A DNA stretch of 64,000 nucleotides from Zygaena filipendulae (GCA_907165275.2 OU015670.1:8397501-8461500), one strand, 5' to 3'. Positions 13,354 to 23,679 are shown, numbered from the stretch's first letter. Numbers and translations: made by a program. The notes: generated from the sequence alone by a model not told the origin.

Positions 13354-13458
13354 CTGCAGACAGGTCACGTTGGCGCAGAAGAAGGGCGCGAACTTGGAGC
13401 CGCAGCGTGCGCCCGCGCACTCGTCGCACATCTGGTCGTCCAGCACGTACGGCTTCAC
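13354..13458 (-). CDS. orb2: Orb2 exon: first half of ZZ zinc module
   Basis: Exactly 35 codons, phase 0 at both ends, reading VKPYVLDDQMCDEC... to FFCANVTCLQ. It carries the first zinc-ligand cysteines (C-x2-C, then C..C near the end) of the CPEB ZZ domain. The acceptor is ..tcgtccag and the donor is GTGAGG. A (CA)n tract on the transcript strand begins only about 16-25 nt inside the downstream intron. The preceding exon ends DIDKRVE, so the join DIDKRVE-VKPYVLDD is the usual family sequence. Confidence 0.96.
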
Positions 13459-13923
13459 CTGGACGAGAAATCGAATTGCATTATTAATAAATGTTTTCAA
13501 CTGTACATTCGCTTCATTAGCAAGCAAGCAAGCACATAATGCGAGCCAAGCGAGCGCAGCGAGCGTGCCGCGGCAGTAGTCAGCGGTATGAACGGCATTT
13601 TAATTTGTTGTGAATATTTGTATGGGTAATTAGTATTTTGGACAGAAAGTTACAAATAAAGACAGGGGTTACTTGGTGTGGTTAAATATGCCATCCATTG
13701 AAAACGATGATTGTTCGCTTTCATTGAACGCTTATTATTGAGAAGAAGGACCTTCAAACGAAGCTGATAACTAAATTAAATTTGTAAACAAACCAAATCA
13801 AATATTCTTTATTGTCACTAGAAACAAACAACAACAACAAACAGGGAAGTTTGACAGCGGAAGTCTTCAGCTTCTCTCTGCGCTATTGGAGAGCGGCTCA
13901 GTCTATGGATAGCGTGGACTTAC

Positions 13924-14025
13924 CTCGACTCGCTTGTCTATGTCCCCGTGCTGCAGCTGCACGAACCGCGCCGAGATGGCCGCAATGTACGACTGCTGGT
14001 TGGAGAACGCCACGCGCCCAGCACC
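13924..14025 (-). CDS. orb2: Orb2 exon: RRM2 C-terminal half
   Basis: 34 codons, phase 0, from GAGRVAFSNQQSY through ARFVQLQHGDIDKRVE. It contains the RNP1-like strand of RRM2 (GAGRVAFS) and the last helix and strand of that fold. The acceptor is tatccag and the donor is a consensus GTAAGT. It joins to ...ELRYPK of the preceding exon to give YPKGAGRVAF, the expected CPEB2-4 sequence. Confidence 0.96.
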
Positions 14026-14443
14026 CTGGATACAACACGACAGGGTATATTTAACTAGCGATTCAGCCGCAGTAATTTGGGAGGTCCTGCGGGAACTCCG
14101 TGAAATTTGTTTTAAGCTGACTTCTCCTACCTGACAAACATTAGCTTCATAGGTTCATAAGTTTTCGATATTTCGTGTTCAGTCAGTGAATCAATGACCT
14201 TTCGCCTTTACCGGACGGAACCGCGCTAAACGGCAATTTGTGTAATAATATGGCTTGTAATAGGACATACGATACTTTCATACCTACAAAGAGCTCCTGC
14301 AGGAAGTGTCTTGAAGGACCAGCTAGTTATTTATATACCTACATCTGAAATGCATAATTATGTATCTAACGATGGACGGCCTCATTGCTTATAAGCGCCC
14401 ATCGCAAAAGCAGGGTCAAATCGTAAAGGGTGCAGTGTCTCAC

Positions 14444-14529
14444 CTTGGGGTACCTGAGCTCGGGGTCGGTGTCGATGCCCGCGTAGCACACGCCGCCGTA
14501 CAGCCGGTCCATTATCATCGCCAGCTCCA
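14444..14529 (-). CDS. orb2: Orb2 exon: RRM2 middle
   Basis: An 86-nt exon in which the first two bases complete a Val codon begun in the previous exon. It reads ELAMIMDRLYGGVCYAGIDTDPELRYPK. This is the helix 1 to strand 3 part of RRM2. The acceptor is tttgcag and the donor is GTGAGA. The junction PLKA-VELAMIMD preserves the family sequence. Confidence 0.96.
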
Positions 14530-15086
14530 CTGCAAATAGACGAGATGGCAATATTAGCTATGCTTAAGCCCAACTCCCCCCTCCCCCCGAACGGGCAAAT
14601 AAAGGAAACTAGACGTTTTAAGAAAGTAGACATGTTAGAAAAGTGTTCCTAGAATCCGTTGGACTTCTCGGACCACGCAGTGTCAATGCTAGGAGTAAAT
14701 TACGACTGCATACTCCCTTAGCACGCACCAATTACAGGCAGAATAGCTACCTTATCGGCTCATGTAATCTGTTCAACTCAATAAGTGACGACGCTAATAT
14801 CGATCTGTTCAACACTAACATTGCAGGCTTGAGACGCATAGATACTGTCGACCGAGCTTCTCAAATCATATTACTGAAAATTATATTCATAATAGTATTC
14901 ATTGATCATATTGTATTGAAGTGATAAGCACCTATCCTAGAAACAAAATTACTTTCGTCCCTCAACTCTTTATACATTTTATACTTTCTAATTGTGAATT
15001 CCGCGAATGGCTGTTGCCTGCCGGCTGCCATTTTATATATTCAATTTTGTTACATTAGCATTTTCCTTCAAAATAAAATAAAATAA

Positions 15087-15280
15087 AGTGGACGTTTCAG
15101 GCAAGAGTTTATTTTAGGAAAGTGGACGTTTCAGGCAAGGGTTTATTTTAGGAAAGAGGACATGTTATAAAAGTGGATGTTTCAAAAAAGTGGATGTCTC
15201 AAAAAAGTGGATGTCTCAAAAAGTGGATGTCTCAAAAAAGTGGATGTCTCAAAAAGTGGATGTCTCAAAAAAGTGGATGT
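15087..15280. repeat. Intronic minisatellite in orb2
   Basis: At 15172-15280 a 16-17 bp unit (aagtggatgtctcaaaa) occurs about seven times with one-base length changes in the A run. Just before it, at 15087-15157, a related unit (gtggacgtttcaggcaag plus a tttattttaggaaa spacer) occurs twice. All of it lies in the intron between the two RRM2 5' exons. Confidence 0.9.
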
Positions 15281-15371
15281 TAACAGGCAAGCGGTCATTA
15301 TAAGAAGATAGTCACTGTGAACTAAAGGGACGTCGCACCGACGCGCGACGCGCCTAGCGGCGGCGACTCAC

Positions 15372-15582
15372 CAGCCTTGAGCGGGCGCGGCACGCCGCCC
15401 ACGAAGACCGTCTTGCGCGGGTCGAGCGGCATGCTCGCGTCCAGCACGAAGTCGGCGTCGGCGAGCCGCCACGGCCGGATCTGCACCGGCTTGTCGCGGA
15501 TGGTGGGCGACGACACGCACAGGTACAGCTTGTCGTCGTCCGTGATGCACGCCTCCATCAGCGCCGCCACCGAACTCTCGTC
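15372..15582 (-). CDS. orb2: Orb2 exon: end of RRM1, linker and start of RRM2
   Basis: A 211-nt exon (70 codons plus one base). It reads DESSVAALMEACITDDDKLYLCVSSP..., the C-terminal part of RRM1. Then comes QIRPWRLADADF and a short linker, and then RRM2 with RNP2 TVFVGGVP. The acceptor is gttcgcag and the donor is a consensus GTGAGT. GC content is far above the flanking introns. Confidence 0.97.
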
Positions 15583-15890
15583 CTGCGAACGAGCCAACCA
15601 TGACCGTCCGACCAGTCGCAAACACGTGAAACATCACCATTGGTGTTCACCATCGTCAAGTTAATGTTATGCACTGAGATATATTTATAGTCAAACTCTG
15701 GACTTGGAAATATTGAACAAAAGTCAAAAATATAGTGGAGATAATTTTCGGGTTTTATTTGGAACGCGTTTGAAACTTGACCTTTTGTGCCTTTGAGCAA
15801 ATCAAATTCTTATACTATCCCGATTAAACATTATCTAACGGTACTTATTTTTATCTCAGTACAATAGAGTTCTCAAGGGAATCCCGAAAT

Positions 15891-15998
15891 TAAATGCCAA
15901 CTAACATAAATTTACTGAATGTCTCTGATTGCGGCAGTTTTGTTTTAAAAATCTATACTTCTAAGTAATCATTAAAGTCTACTCTGAGTGCGGCGGTA
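15891..15998. mobile_element. Half copy of the MITE family found at 21309-21577
   Basis: Shares ctgattgcggcagttttg, aaaatctatactt and the end actctgagtgcggcggta with the right arm of the larger element. Only one arm is present, so this is a truncated or solo-end copy in an orb2 intron. Confidence 0.7.
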
Positions 15999-16262
15999 AG
16001 AGAGTACTGAGCAATACCCACAAAAATTCACTACTCTCCAGAAAGAGAAAGTGACTGTGCAGCCAGTACCTCTCTTTACTACAGGCCTAAAGCGAGGAAC
16101 TTGAAAGCGACCAGCTCCTGCAAGCCGCAACGCATGCCAATAAGTATTCCAGGCAGAGAACTACTGGCTGCGCGATCGGTTCGTCCCTCTCACATTTCTC
16201 CGCTGAATAATGCTCAGTTCTCTACACCCTACAGAGATTGATAGTTGGGTACAAACACATAC

Positions 16263-16375
16263 TTGGAACAGTAGGAACGCGTATCCTTTTGGTGGGAAGT
16301 AGCTCTTGCTCTCGGCTTTGTGCGGCCAGTCCACCACCAGCGGCCCGAACCGCCGGAACGAGGAGGTGATCTCAT
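16263..16375 (-). CDS. orb2: Orb2 exon: RRM1 core with RNP1
   Basis: A 113-nt exon which, with one base from the preceding exon, gives 38 codons: DEITSSFRRFGPLVVDWPHK... then KSYFPPKGYAFLLFQ. It holds helix 1, strand 2 and the RNP1 octamer KGYAFLLF of RRM1. The acceptor is ttcag and the donor is GTATGT. It is separated from the RNP2-bearing exon by an 8.2-kb intron containing a full-length copia element, which begins about 120 bp upstream of this exon's acceptor. Confidence 0.97.
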
Positions 16376-16490
16376 CTGAAATTGGAATCAGGAAACCAAT
16401 TTTACTTAAGTATATACGTTTTTAAGACCCGTACTCGCCTGTAAAAAATCATGTGTTCGACTGGAGAATATGTGAAATAGGGGACCAGCC

Positions 16491-16664
16491 ACTTGTTACT
16501 TGGGTAGCAGAGTAATATAAAAGTCAGGTGAAAAAGGTAAGATAAATATATTATAGTTTCAAAAGGAATGACATACAACAATGATCAAACAAAAGAATGT
16601 GTATAAAAATATTTAAATATCAAATTGACAGTGTTCTCAGTATAAACATAAAAGAGTTTTAACA
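16491..16664 (-). repeat. Copia 3' LTR (minus-strand sense)
   Basis: A 174-bp copy identical by eye to the 5' LTR. It is preceded in element sense by a run of seven G (16665-16671), a likely polypurine tract. It would provide the element's poly(A) signal inside the orb2 intron. Confidence 0.92.
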
Positions 16665-16854
16665 CCCCCCCGTAATGAGAACACCCTGTATATACACATT
16701 ATAATACAAGTAAAAAGACAGTATCAAAATTCACTATACACTTATCACTAGCACTGAAATAATAAAAACAACATCCTGTACATATAAACACATCACTAAA
16801 CTATACACACCCTATATACATACAATATGATCTAAAGACATACAAAACCTAGAA

Positions 16855-19800
16855 CTAGCCTAAACCTAAAGAATTTGTACATTTAAAATGTTTCAGTTTC
16901 GGCAAGGGTTTTGTCAAAATGTCTGCGACCATGTCATTTGTGGGTATGTATTTGACTTGTATGTCGTGGTGTGATAGTGAGTCTCTAATGAAGTGATGTT
17001 TGATGTCAATGTGTTTAGTACGTGCGTGATAGGTGTTATTATGAGCTAGTTTGAGTGAACTTTGATTGTCGGTATGAATGATTATGGGATGAGTGACCGA
17101 GAATACTTCACTGATGAGCGTCTTTAAATATATGGCCTCTTTACAAGCTTCAGCCAAAGCCATATATTCAGCTTCTGTTGTGGAAAGTGCAACTGTTCGC
17201 TGTTTGCGAGCTTCCCACGACACAGGTGCACCGCTCATCAGGAAGGTGAATCCAGTGAATGATCGACGGTCCACAAGATTGCTTCCATAATCGGCGTCAG
17301 CGTAACCTACTGGGTAAGAGTGGTCACCGTGTTTGAAGTGAAGTCTGAGTTCCTTCGTACCCTTAAGGTATCTAAGGACTCGCTTAGCGGCCTTCCAGTG
17401 TACCTCCCCGTAATGTGCATTGAACTGAGATAGGTACGAGACCGTGTGGGCAATATCAGGTCTTGTACATATAGAAATGTACATTAATGAGCCGATAAGC
17501 TCCTGATATGGGACTTCTAGATTTTCTTCTTCCTTTTCCGGAACAGTGAGTTTTAACCCAAGTTCCATTGGCGTAGTGACCGAGATCGCGTCGCTCATAC
17601 CGAACTTGTCTAGTAATTTTTCGATATATTTTGTCTGATCGAGGGTTATACTGCCTTCACTTTGTACGACTCTCATACCGAGGCAGTCTTTGACAGGACC
17701 GAGATCTTTAATTGTAAACGTCTTTTTGAGTTCGCTTACAAAATTATCTTTTAAATCACTATTGGTTGTCATAAAAAAGAAATCGTCGACGAACACTGCG
17801 ATAACGATAAAATCATTAGGTCCGTCTCTTTTATAGTAAAGACAGTGTTCTGATGCGGCTTGAGTCAGCGACAGAGCAGCCATCGCTTGGCATACTTTTT
17901 TGTTCCATTGACGCGGAGCTTGTTTAAGCCCATATAGGGATTTTTTAAGTAAGCATACTTTCCCCTTTGGATCAGTAGCAAAACCTTCTGGTTGTTCCAT
18001 ATAAATTTCCTCTTCCAGGTCACCGTTTAAAAAGGCAGTTTCTACATCAAGGTGATGTACTTGTAGCCGATATTGCACAGCAAATGCAAACAAAAGCCTT
18101 ACTGAAGATAGCCTAGCAACTGGTGAGAAAGTTTCACCATAGTCTACTCCAGCTATTTGGGTGAACCCTTTGGCTACTAGTCTGGCTTTGTATTTTGTAA
18201 TGTTCCCACTTGTGTCCTTTTTTATTTTGTATACCCATTTACATTTTGTTGTCTTCCTGCCGGATGGTCTATCAACTAGAATCCAGGTTCCATGCTGAAT
18301 CAATGAATTGTATTCTGCTTTCATCGCTTCTAGCCACTTGTCTTTTTGCGGATGCTCTGCAACTTCTTTGTAAGTTTCTGGTTCCTGATCTGATGTCATG
18401 TAGAGATTCTCCTGATATCTCTCAGGAGGACGCCTGTCTCGGAGAGGGTATCGTCTTTCAGTTGATGTCTCTACAATGGGTTCAGGTTCAGAAATAATTG
18501 GGGAAACTTCATGAGTAAGAGGTTCATCCGGTATAGTCAGCTGTTCTAAAGATGGTGACATCTCGGGTTGAGTGTCTTCACTGTCTGACTGTACTTGATG
18601 TTGTGGCTGTGAAACTGGTTCTTCATCATTTTGAATGGGTACAAAGATTACAGATGGTTGTGGTTGGGGTGACTCTTCGTTATGTGAGGAATTTGGATTA
18701 GACTCTTCATGCGTTTTATCTTCAATAAACGCTACATCTCTAGCAATAATAATCTGCCGAGGATTATTAGGGTCTATTAAGCGATAACCTTTGCTTTCTA
18801 TAGAATAGCCAACAAAGATACAAACTTTAGTTTTGGATTCCAGTTTTGAACGCTTTTCTTTGGGTACGAGGACGTGAGCTTCGCAGCCAAAGATTCGCAA
18901 GTGAGAAAGGTCGACTTTATTGCCGGTCCATACTTCTTCTGGAATCTTGTTATTTAAAGCTTGCGTGGGTGAACGATTTTTTAAATAAATTGCCGTATTT
19001 ACCGCTTCTCCCCAGTACGCTAAAGGTAAATTCGAGTCTTTTAGCATAGATCTTGCTTTTTCAATGATCGTTCTATTTACACGTTCTGAAACTCCGTTTT
19101 GTTGAGGAGTGTACGGCACCGTGGTTTGGTGCACTATACCATTCTCCCTCATAAACGTTATCATGTCGCTATTTACATATTCCCGACCATTATCTGAACG
19201 GAGAATTTTAATTTTTTCTCCCGTTTGATTTTCGACTAAATGCTTAAATTCGACAAACTTTGTGTAAACTTCGGCTTTTGTTTTCAAAAGATATCCAAAA
19301 GTTTTACGAGAGTAGTCGTCGGTAAATGTTAATAAATATAGGGCTCCGCCCCACGAGTGCGTACTCATAGGTCCGCATAAGTCCGAATGAATAAGTTGTA
19401 GGACTTTACTCGATCTACTTTTTGAGCTCTTAAACGGTTTCTTTGAAAATTTACCTTGTAGACACGGAATACATGTTCCGTGGTAACTTCCAATATAGTC
19501 TAGGCCGATACATTTATTTTTTAATATATCCATGCTCTTTGTATTAAGATGGCCAAGACGTCTATGCCAAAGTAGTGCAGACTCTTTGGTGGAAGTATAC
19601 AAGGAATGCAATTTATTTACATTTAATCTAAACATACCGTTGTGATTCGACCCTGTGGCAATGACGGGATTTGTCACATGACAGCCACCGCTTTGAAATA
19701 TTGTTGCGCCTTTCGGCGTAAACAATACATCGAATCCTTTCTTAACTAAACTACTTACAGATAAAAGATTTGTAGCGAGACCAGGAACATATAATACATT

Positions 19801-20805
19801 ACTAATTTTATTTACACCATCGGAAATATTTATATTTACAGTGCCCTTACCATGACTCAATAAAGTCTCCTTATTTGCCACAGTGATAGGAGTTACGTGA
19901 GGGGACAAGAACTCGAACCACTCTCTCCTGTTACTCATGTGGGAGCTTGCGCCGGAATCAAGAAACCAATCTTGTGAACCTGTGGGTGAACGATTAGTGA
20001 AACAAGATGAAAGTGTAAATTCGGAAGTATAATTTGTACAAACATTTGACGAAACCGAAACATTCTTGTTTTTCTTATTTTTTAGAATCCTACATTCACT
20101 CACTATATGCCCTAATTTTTTACAATAGGAACAAAATTTCTTCTTTGTTTGTTTCTTGGTGCATAGCGCTGTATCTGGAGATCTGCTGGTATCTGCTGAG
20201 GACTGTACAGCTCGTGATTCTTCTTTTAGAAGAGCTGTCACTACATTTTCCGTGGTGATCTTCATATTAGAGTGTTCGATGGCCATAACTAAGGGATGAT
20301 ATTTTTCTGGAAGTCCAGTGAGCATTATAATAGCTAAGAATTCATCATCCACTTGTGCTCCAATTCCTTGTAGTTCTTGTTGGATAGCTAGTGACTCATT
20401 CACATACTGTTGAATCTTTCCTTTGAACGAATTTGTTAAGAGTTTTTTCATCAGTGCAAGCCTCCTTGTGAGTCCACCATCAGCATAAGCTTTTCGTAAA
20501 CAACTGAATGTTTCAAATGCGGTTTTTGCTGACCTTATAACGGGATAGATGGATTCTTCACAAGATAAACATATTTTCGCACGAGCCTTCTGATCTTTCC
20601 GTTTTTGATCAGGGTTGGAGAGGTCAGCGGGTTTTACAACGACTTCCCACAACTCTAGGTCAGTGAGCATGCATTCTATGGCAAATGCCCATGTGCTGAA
20701 GTTAGCTGATCCTTTTAGCTTTGATATGCTTATATTTGTTGAGTTCTGCGCTGTCTGAAAATCTTTTGAAGAATGTGCCGACTGTGAAGTCGATGGAGTA
20801 TCCAT
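16855..20805 (-). CDS. Copia Gag-Pol polyprotein, intact
   Basis: A single 1316-residue frame in the Ty1/copia order, with integrase before reverse transcriptase. Gag N-terminal region about 20-210; CCHC zinc knuckle C225-C228-H233-C238; aspartic protease DSGAS at 283-287; integrase HHCC finger H414/H419/C445/C448; integrase catalytic D475, D538 and E574 (the last in the NGVSERVNR context). Then an acidic Pro/Ser-rich spacer of about 700-790, reverse transcriptase with D920 and the FVDD pair D1007-D1008, and RNase H with D1170, E1211, D1246 and D1267. Every catalytic residue I looked for is present, with no stop or frameshift. The length is normal for copia-type Pol fused to Gag in one frame. 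It encodes the particle protein and the enzymes for reverse transcription and integration. Confidence 0.98.
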   Translation of the reverse strand: MDTPSTSQSAHSSKDFQTAQNSTNISISKLKGSANFSTWAFAIECMLTDLELWEVVVKPADLSNPDQKRKDQKARAKICLSCEESIYPVIRSAKTAFETFSCLRKAYADGGLTRRLALMKKLLTNSFKGKIQQYVNESLAIQQELQGIGAQVDDEFLAIIMLTGLPEKYHPLVMAIEHSNMKITTENVVTALLKEESRAVQSSADTSRSPDTALCTKKQTKKKFCSYCKKLGHIVSECRILKNKKNKNVSVSSNVCTNYTSEFTLSSCFTNRSPTGSQDWFLDSGASSHMSNRREWFEFLSPHVTPITVANKETLLSHGKGTVNINISDGVNKISNVLYVPGLATNLLSVSSLVKKGFDVLFTPKGATIFQSGGCHVTNPVIATGSNHNGMFRLNVNKLHSLYTSTKESALLWHRRLGHLNTKSMDILKNKCIGLDYIGSYHGTCIPCLQGKFSKKPFKSSKSRSSKVLQLIHSDLCGPMSTHSWGGALYLLTFTDDYSRKTFGYLLKTKAEVYTKFVEFKHLVENQTGEKIKILRSDNGREYVNSDMITFMRENGIVHQTTVPYTPQQNGVSERVNRTIIEKARSMLKDSNLPLAYWGEAVNTAIYLKNRSPTQALNNKIPEEVWTGNKVDLSHLRIFGCEAHVLVPKEKRSKLESKTKVCIFVGYSIESKGYRLIDPNNPRQIIIARDVAFIEDKTHEESNPNSSHNEESPQPQPSVIFVPIQNDEEPVSQPQHQVQSDSEDTQPEMSPSLEQLTIPDEPLTHEVSPIISEPEPIVETSTERRYPLRDRRPPERYQENLYMTSDQEPETYKEVAEHPQKDKWLEAMKAEYNSLIQHGTWILVDRPSGRKTTKCKWVYKIKKDTSGNITKYKARLVAKGFTQIAGVDYGETFSPVARLSSVRLLFAFAVQYRLQVHHLDVETAFLNGDLEEEIYMEQPEGFATDPKGKVCLLKKSLYGLKQAPRQWNKKVCQAMAALSLTQAASEHCLYYKRDGPNDFIVIAVFVDDFFFMTTNSDLKDNFVSELKKTFTIKDLGPVKDCLGMRVVQSEGSITLDQTKYIEKLLDKFGMSDAISVTTPMELGLKLTVPEKEEENLEVPYQELIGSLMYISICTRPDIAHTVSYLSQFNAHYGEVHWKAAKRVLRYLKGTKELRLHFKHGDHSYPVGYADADYGSNLVDRRSFTGFTFLMSGAPVSWEARKQRTVALSTTEAEYMALAEACKEAIYLKTLISEVFSVTHPIIIHTDNQSSLKLAHNNTYHARTKHIDIKHHFIRDSLSHHDIQVKYIPTNDMVADILTKPLPKLKHFKCTNSLGLG

Positions 20806-20869
20806 TGCACTTTTCTTAACCTTTTTTAAAAGACTTATTTGAGACCTATAACCACTTATCAGTTATTTC

Positions 20870-20883
20870 CTGGGCCCATAACC
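20870..20883 (-). promoter_or_regulatory. Copia primer binding site, half-tRNA(iMet) type
   Basis: In element sense GGTTATGGGCCCAG follows the LTR directly. It is complementary to the anticodon arm (CTGGGCCCATAACC) of initiator tRNA-Met rather than to a tRNA 3' end. Drosophila copia uses the same cleaved, half-tRNA priming. The match is seen in the sequence; the mechanism is known from copia and inferred here. Confidence 0.85.
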
Positions 20884-21057
20884 ACTTGTTACTTGGGTAG
20901 CAGAGTAATATAAAAGTCAGGTGAAAAAGGTAAGATAAATATATTATAGTTTCAAAAGGAATGACATACAACAATGATCAAACAAAAGAATGTGTATAAA
21001 AATATTTAAATATCAAATTGACAGTGTTCTCAGTATAAACATAAAAGAGTTTTAACA
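20884..21057 (-). repeat. Copia 5' LTR (minus-strand sense)
   Basis: A 174-bp direct repeat, identical to 16491-16664. In element sense it starts TGTTAAAACTC and ends ACAAGT, just before the primer binding site. It would carry the promoter and the transcript 5' end. Confidence 0.92.
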
Positions 21058-21308
21058 CAGCCAATAGCCATAGCAAACAACCGTGGCCCGCGTCTTAGAC
21101 AGTAAACTGGTTAAACAAAGGTGGCTGTCTCGTGTCATCAGCAGGCCACAATATCTCATGGCGACTCTGCCAGGATTCGAACCTGGAATCTTCTAAACCT
21201 CAAAATGCACTTGGTTGATTAAAAGAGCGTTCAAAACGCAGCGCACCGGGCGTGCGCCTCGTCCTTTTGCTATTAGTTATGTTAATTCCTTTAAATAATT
21301 ATTAATCT

Positions 21309-21577
21309 TACCGCCGCACTTAAAGTTGACTTTATTGATTACTTAGTTAAATATAGATTTTTAAAACATAATTGCCGCAATCAGAGACGTTCAATAAATT
21401 AATTTTAATTGGCATTTAATAAGATGTTACTTAATTAGTTAAATACCAATTAAAATTAATTTATTAAACTTGTCTGATTGCGGCAGTTTTGTTTTAAAAA
21501 TCTATACTTAACTAAGTAATCATTAAAGTCGAGCACTCAGAGTCGACTCATTAAAGTCGACTCTGAGTACGGCCGTT
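21309..21577. mobile_element. Full foldback MITE in orb2 intron
   Basis: Two long arms, from taccgccgcac on the left to gtacggccgtta on the right. Inner stretches (taattttaattggcattta, tgattgcggcag, aaaatctatactt, gattacttagt) recur as reverse complements, so nearly the whole 270 bp can fold on itself. Non-coding; a half copy lies at 15891-15998. Confidence 0.75.
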
Positions 21578-21814
21578 AAACATTACTATAGATACAGGAA
21601 GTACAAAATGTAGTATAGGTAGCCGATAACTGGGTAAATCTAGTAAACACATAACCTACTAATCTAGTTGATAACGATGTGCGATCTACACCGACCTACT
21701 TCTTCTATATTAATAGTCAACAATACATGCATATTGCATAATAATATTTTATTTAGGTTTTTTGTAAGTAGTTAATTGCTGTGTAAAAAAACTTAAATAT
21801 ATGGACGCAGATAA

Positions 21815-22035
21815 GCAATAAAATGTTAACCCACAAAATTAAGTTATTGATTCAGAACAATTTATTGAGAGTTGGGGAACGTTTTTTAATTATGTGTTTA
21901 CCCTATTACATTGCTTAAATATGTAACTAAATATTGAACATAAAAAATGTTGACACAAAATGGCGCTAAACTTTTAAAACACGATTTACTAAAAATTTCT
22001 CCAGTGTGGGTTAACACACTATTGCACTTATCTAT
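21815..22035. repeat. Unclassified dispersed repeat, inverted partner at 32755-32915
   Basis: Blocks such as aaaatgttaacccacaaaat, gaacataaaaaatgtt, aaaacacgattta and ccagtgtgggtt recur in reverse complement and in reversed order at 32755-32915. Diverged and non-coding. The family is not identified. Confidence 0.6.
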
Positions 22036-22107
22036 ATCCATATAAAGATTTTATTAATATACAGGTAGGTATTGCATGAAATTTACCAACGAAAAACCAC
22101 AAAATAA

Positions 22108-22720
22108 ATAGTACATTGTTATCCTAGGGGTGAAAGTAACTTATTTAGTCCCGAGACGGGGTTTGGCGCCCGAGCGTAGCGAGGGCGCTAATAGATCGAG
22201 GGACTAAATAAGTCTTTCTCCCGAGGGTAACACTGTGCTTTTCATTACGAATGCAAGGAAAGTCAAAATAAAAATAGGAATTAGCTAAAGAAAAAATGAG
22301 TGAAGATCGGATAGTCGCTTGACGCTTTCCCACCTATTTCTTTTTCTTTGGCCGGCTAGCTATTCAGCCAGTATTTTTTATTTACATTGTGGCGACCTAA
22401 AAAAAATATTTTCTTTAATTATTAAGTATTAATTAAAGAAAATAAAAAAATATAAATAGGAATTAGCTTAAGAAAAAGTGAGTGAATTTTATTTTAATTA
22501 ATACCTACTTAAACTTTACGTTATTTCAATTTTACATCGCGCTGGCTGTATAGAAAGTTGAAACATGGTTCAATGGAAATGTGAAAATAGACCTAGTTTT
22601 TTTTTAATAATTTGACAGTTGTCAGTTGAAAGCGATTCTCCCTAGGGCTGAAAAGGGTTACTTTCAACCCGCTTCTCAGGCAACTTCAGACCTACTTTCC
22701 GAGTATGAGTAATGAAAAAT
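22108..22720. mobile_element. 613-bp non-autonomous element, copy 1 (orb2 intron)
   Basis: Nearly the whole segment recurs in the opposite orientation at 56785-57391. Near one end is a large palindrome (acttatttagtccc ... ggactaaataagt, about 22138-22213), and close to both ends is a CCTAGG-type block beside gaaagtaac. The small open frame inside encodes no recognisable protein. Behaves as a discrete DNA transposon; superfamily not assigned. Confidence 0.8.
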
Positions 22721-23537
22721 AATTTATTTGAGGTATGTTTACCTATTGATTTTTTATTTGTATTGATTTTAGTGTCTAATGTCACGACGAAATAGAAAAA
22801 GGTACCAAAGTATTAGGTATATTTGTATTATATAATCACAGTTTAGTTCCCAAGGTTGGCAGTTGGCACCACGTCATAATTGGCAACCTTCGGGCAGGGA
22901 ACAATCGAGTCACCGGCTACCATTATTGCCGCCGTGGGAAGTCAATGCGGTTGTCGTGGCAACGGATGTAGACAACATGACGTTTGCTAGAGTTTATCAT
23001 TATGTTATTGGGATAGACATTTGTTTGTGGGACAATAAAGAACAAATAGCTAAATCTGCACTAATACTATTAAGAGGTGAAGTTTATTTGGCAGAAGCTA
23101 GGTATCTCTGATGCTGAACAGATAATATACGTATGAAATTCTTTCACTTAAAATAGTATAAAAGGTAATTTTTTAACTTGAAACAAACTAAGGGAATACT
23201 AGAAGTTAGCAGCTGAAGGACTGACTAACTGACGTTCAATGGACAGCCCAAATCATTGGATTTAGAAAGGATTTCCTGGAAATTCGACCCCCTAAAACAA
23301 TGACAATTGAAGCGCAGAATTTTTAAACTGATTACAAGTGTAATAGGTCAGATAGAGTCTATGTAATAAATAATTAAGTGTTTGACACCCACATCCGACG
23401 AGACGACCGTCACAACAAAGCGTCTGTCTCTCTGCCAATGTTCCCTGCCATCTTCCTGTGACAACCCCACTCAAAACTTATCGCAAACGGTGAGCAAAAG
23501 ATAATATTGAGACGCAGTTGACAGGCGGCGTCACATT

Positions 23538-23679
23538 TTATACCATCAGTGTGCCACCCTCTCGACTCAAGAGCGTATAGAGACAATGAGGCGGCCCCGT
23601 AGCCCAGTTAGGCCTCACAATGCGCTATCCGGGCGCTGATTGAGAGCGAACCACAGCGAATTGGCACACGTTGGTATAA
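23538..23679. mobile_element. Small foldback element
   Basis: Ends ttataccatcagtgtgcca (23538-23556) and tggcacacgttggtataa (23662-23679) are near-perfect inverted repeats around about 105 bp of fairly GC-rich sequence. Non-coding MITE in an orb2 intron. Confidence 0.7.

Larger units (their letters stand above)
16491..21057 (-). mobile_element. Complete Ty1/copia LTR retrotransposon, same strand as orb2
   Basis: A 4567-bp element lying wholly inside the orb2 intron. It has two identical 174-bp LTRs, a candidate 5-bp target duplication CAGCC at 16486-16490 and 21058-21062, a primer binding site next to the 5' LTR, a G-tract beside the 3' LTR that fits a polypurine tract, and one intact Gag-Pol frame. 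By eye the LTRs show no mismatch, so the insertion is recent and the element may still be mobile. It is transcribed in the same direction as orb2, so its own poly(A) and splice signals could affect the host transcript. Confidence 0.97.

Noticed and set aside
21160..21240. Possible tRNA gene (ggattcgaacctgg T-arm, minus sense)
   Set aside because: The T-arm is fine, but no upstream acceptor strand pairs with CAGAGTC and no anticodon arm fits. Likely a tRNA-derived repeat fragment.
22145..22333. 62-codon frame conserved between 22145-22333 (minus) and 57165-57353 (plus)
   Set aside because: Conserved only because it lies inside the two copies of the 613-bp element, including its palindrome; too short and without a motif.
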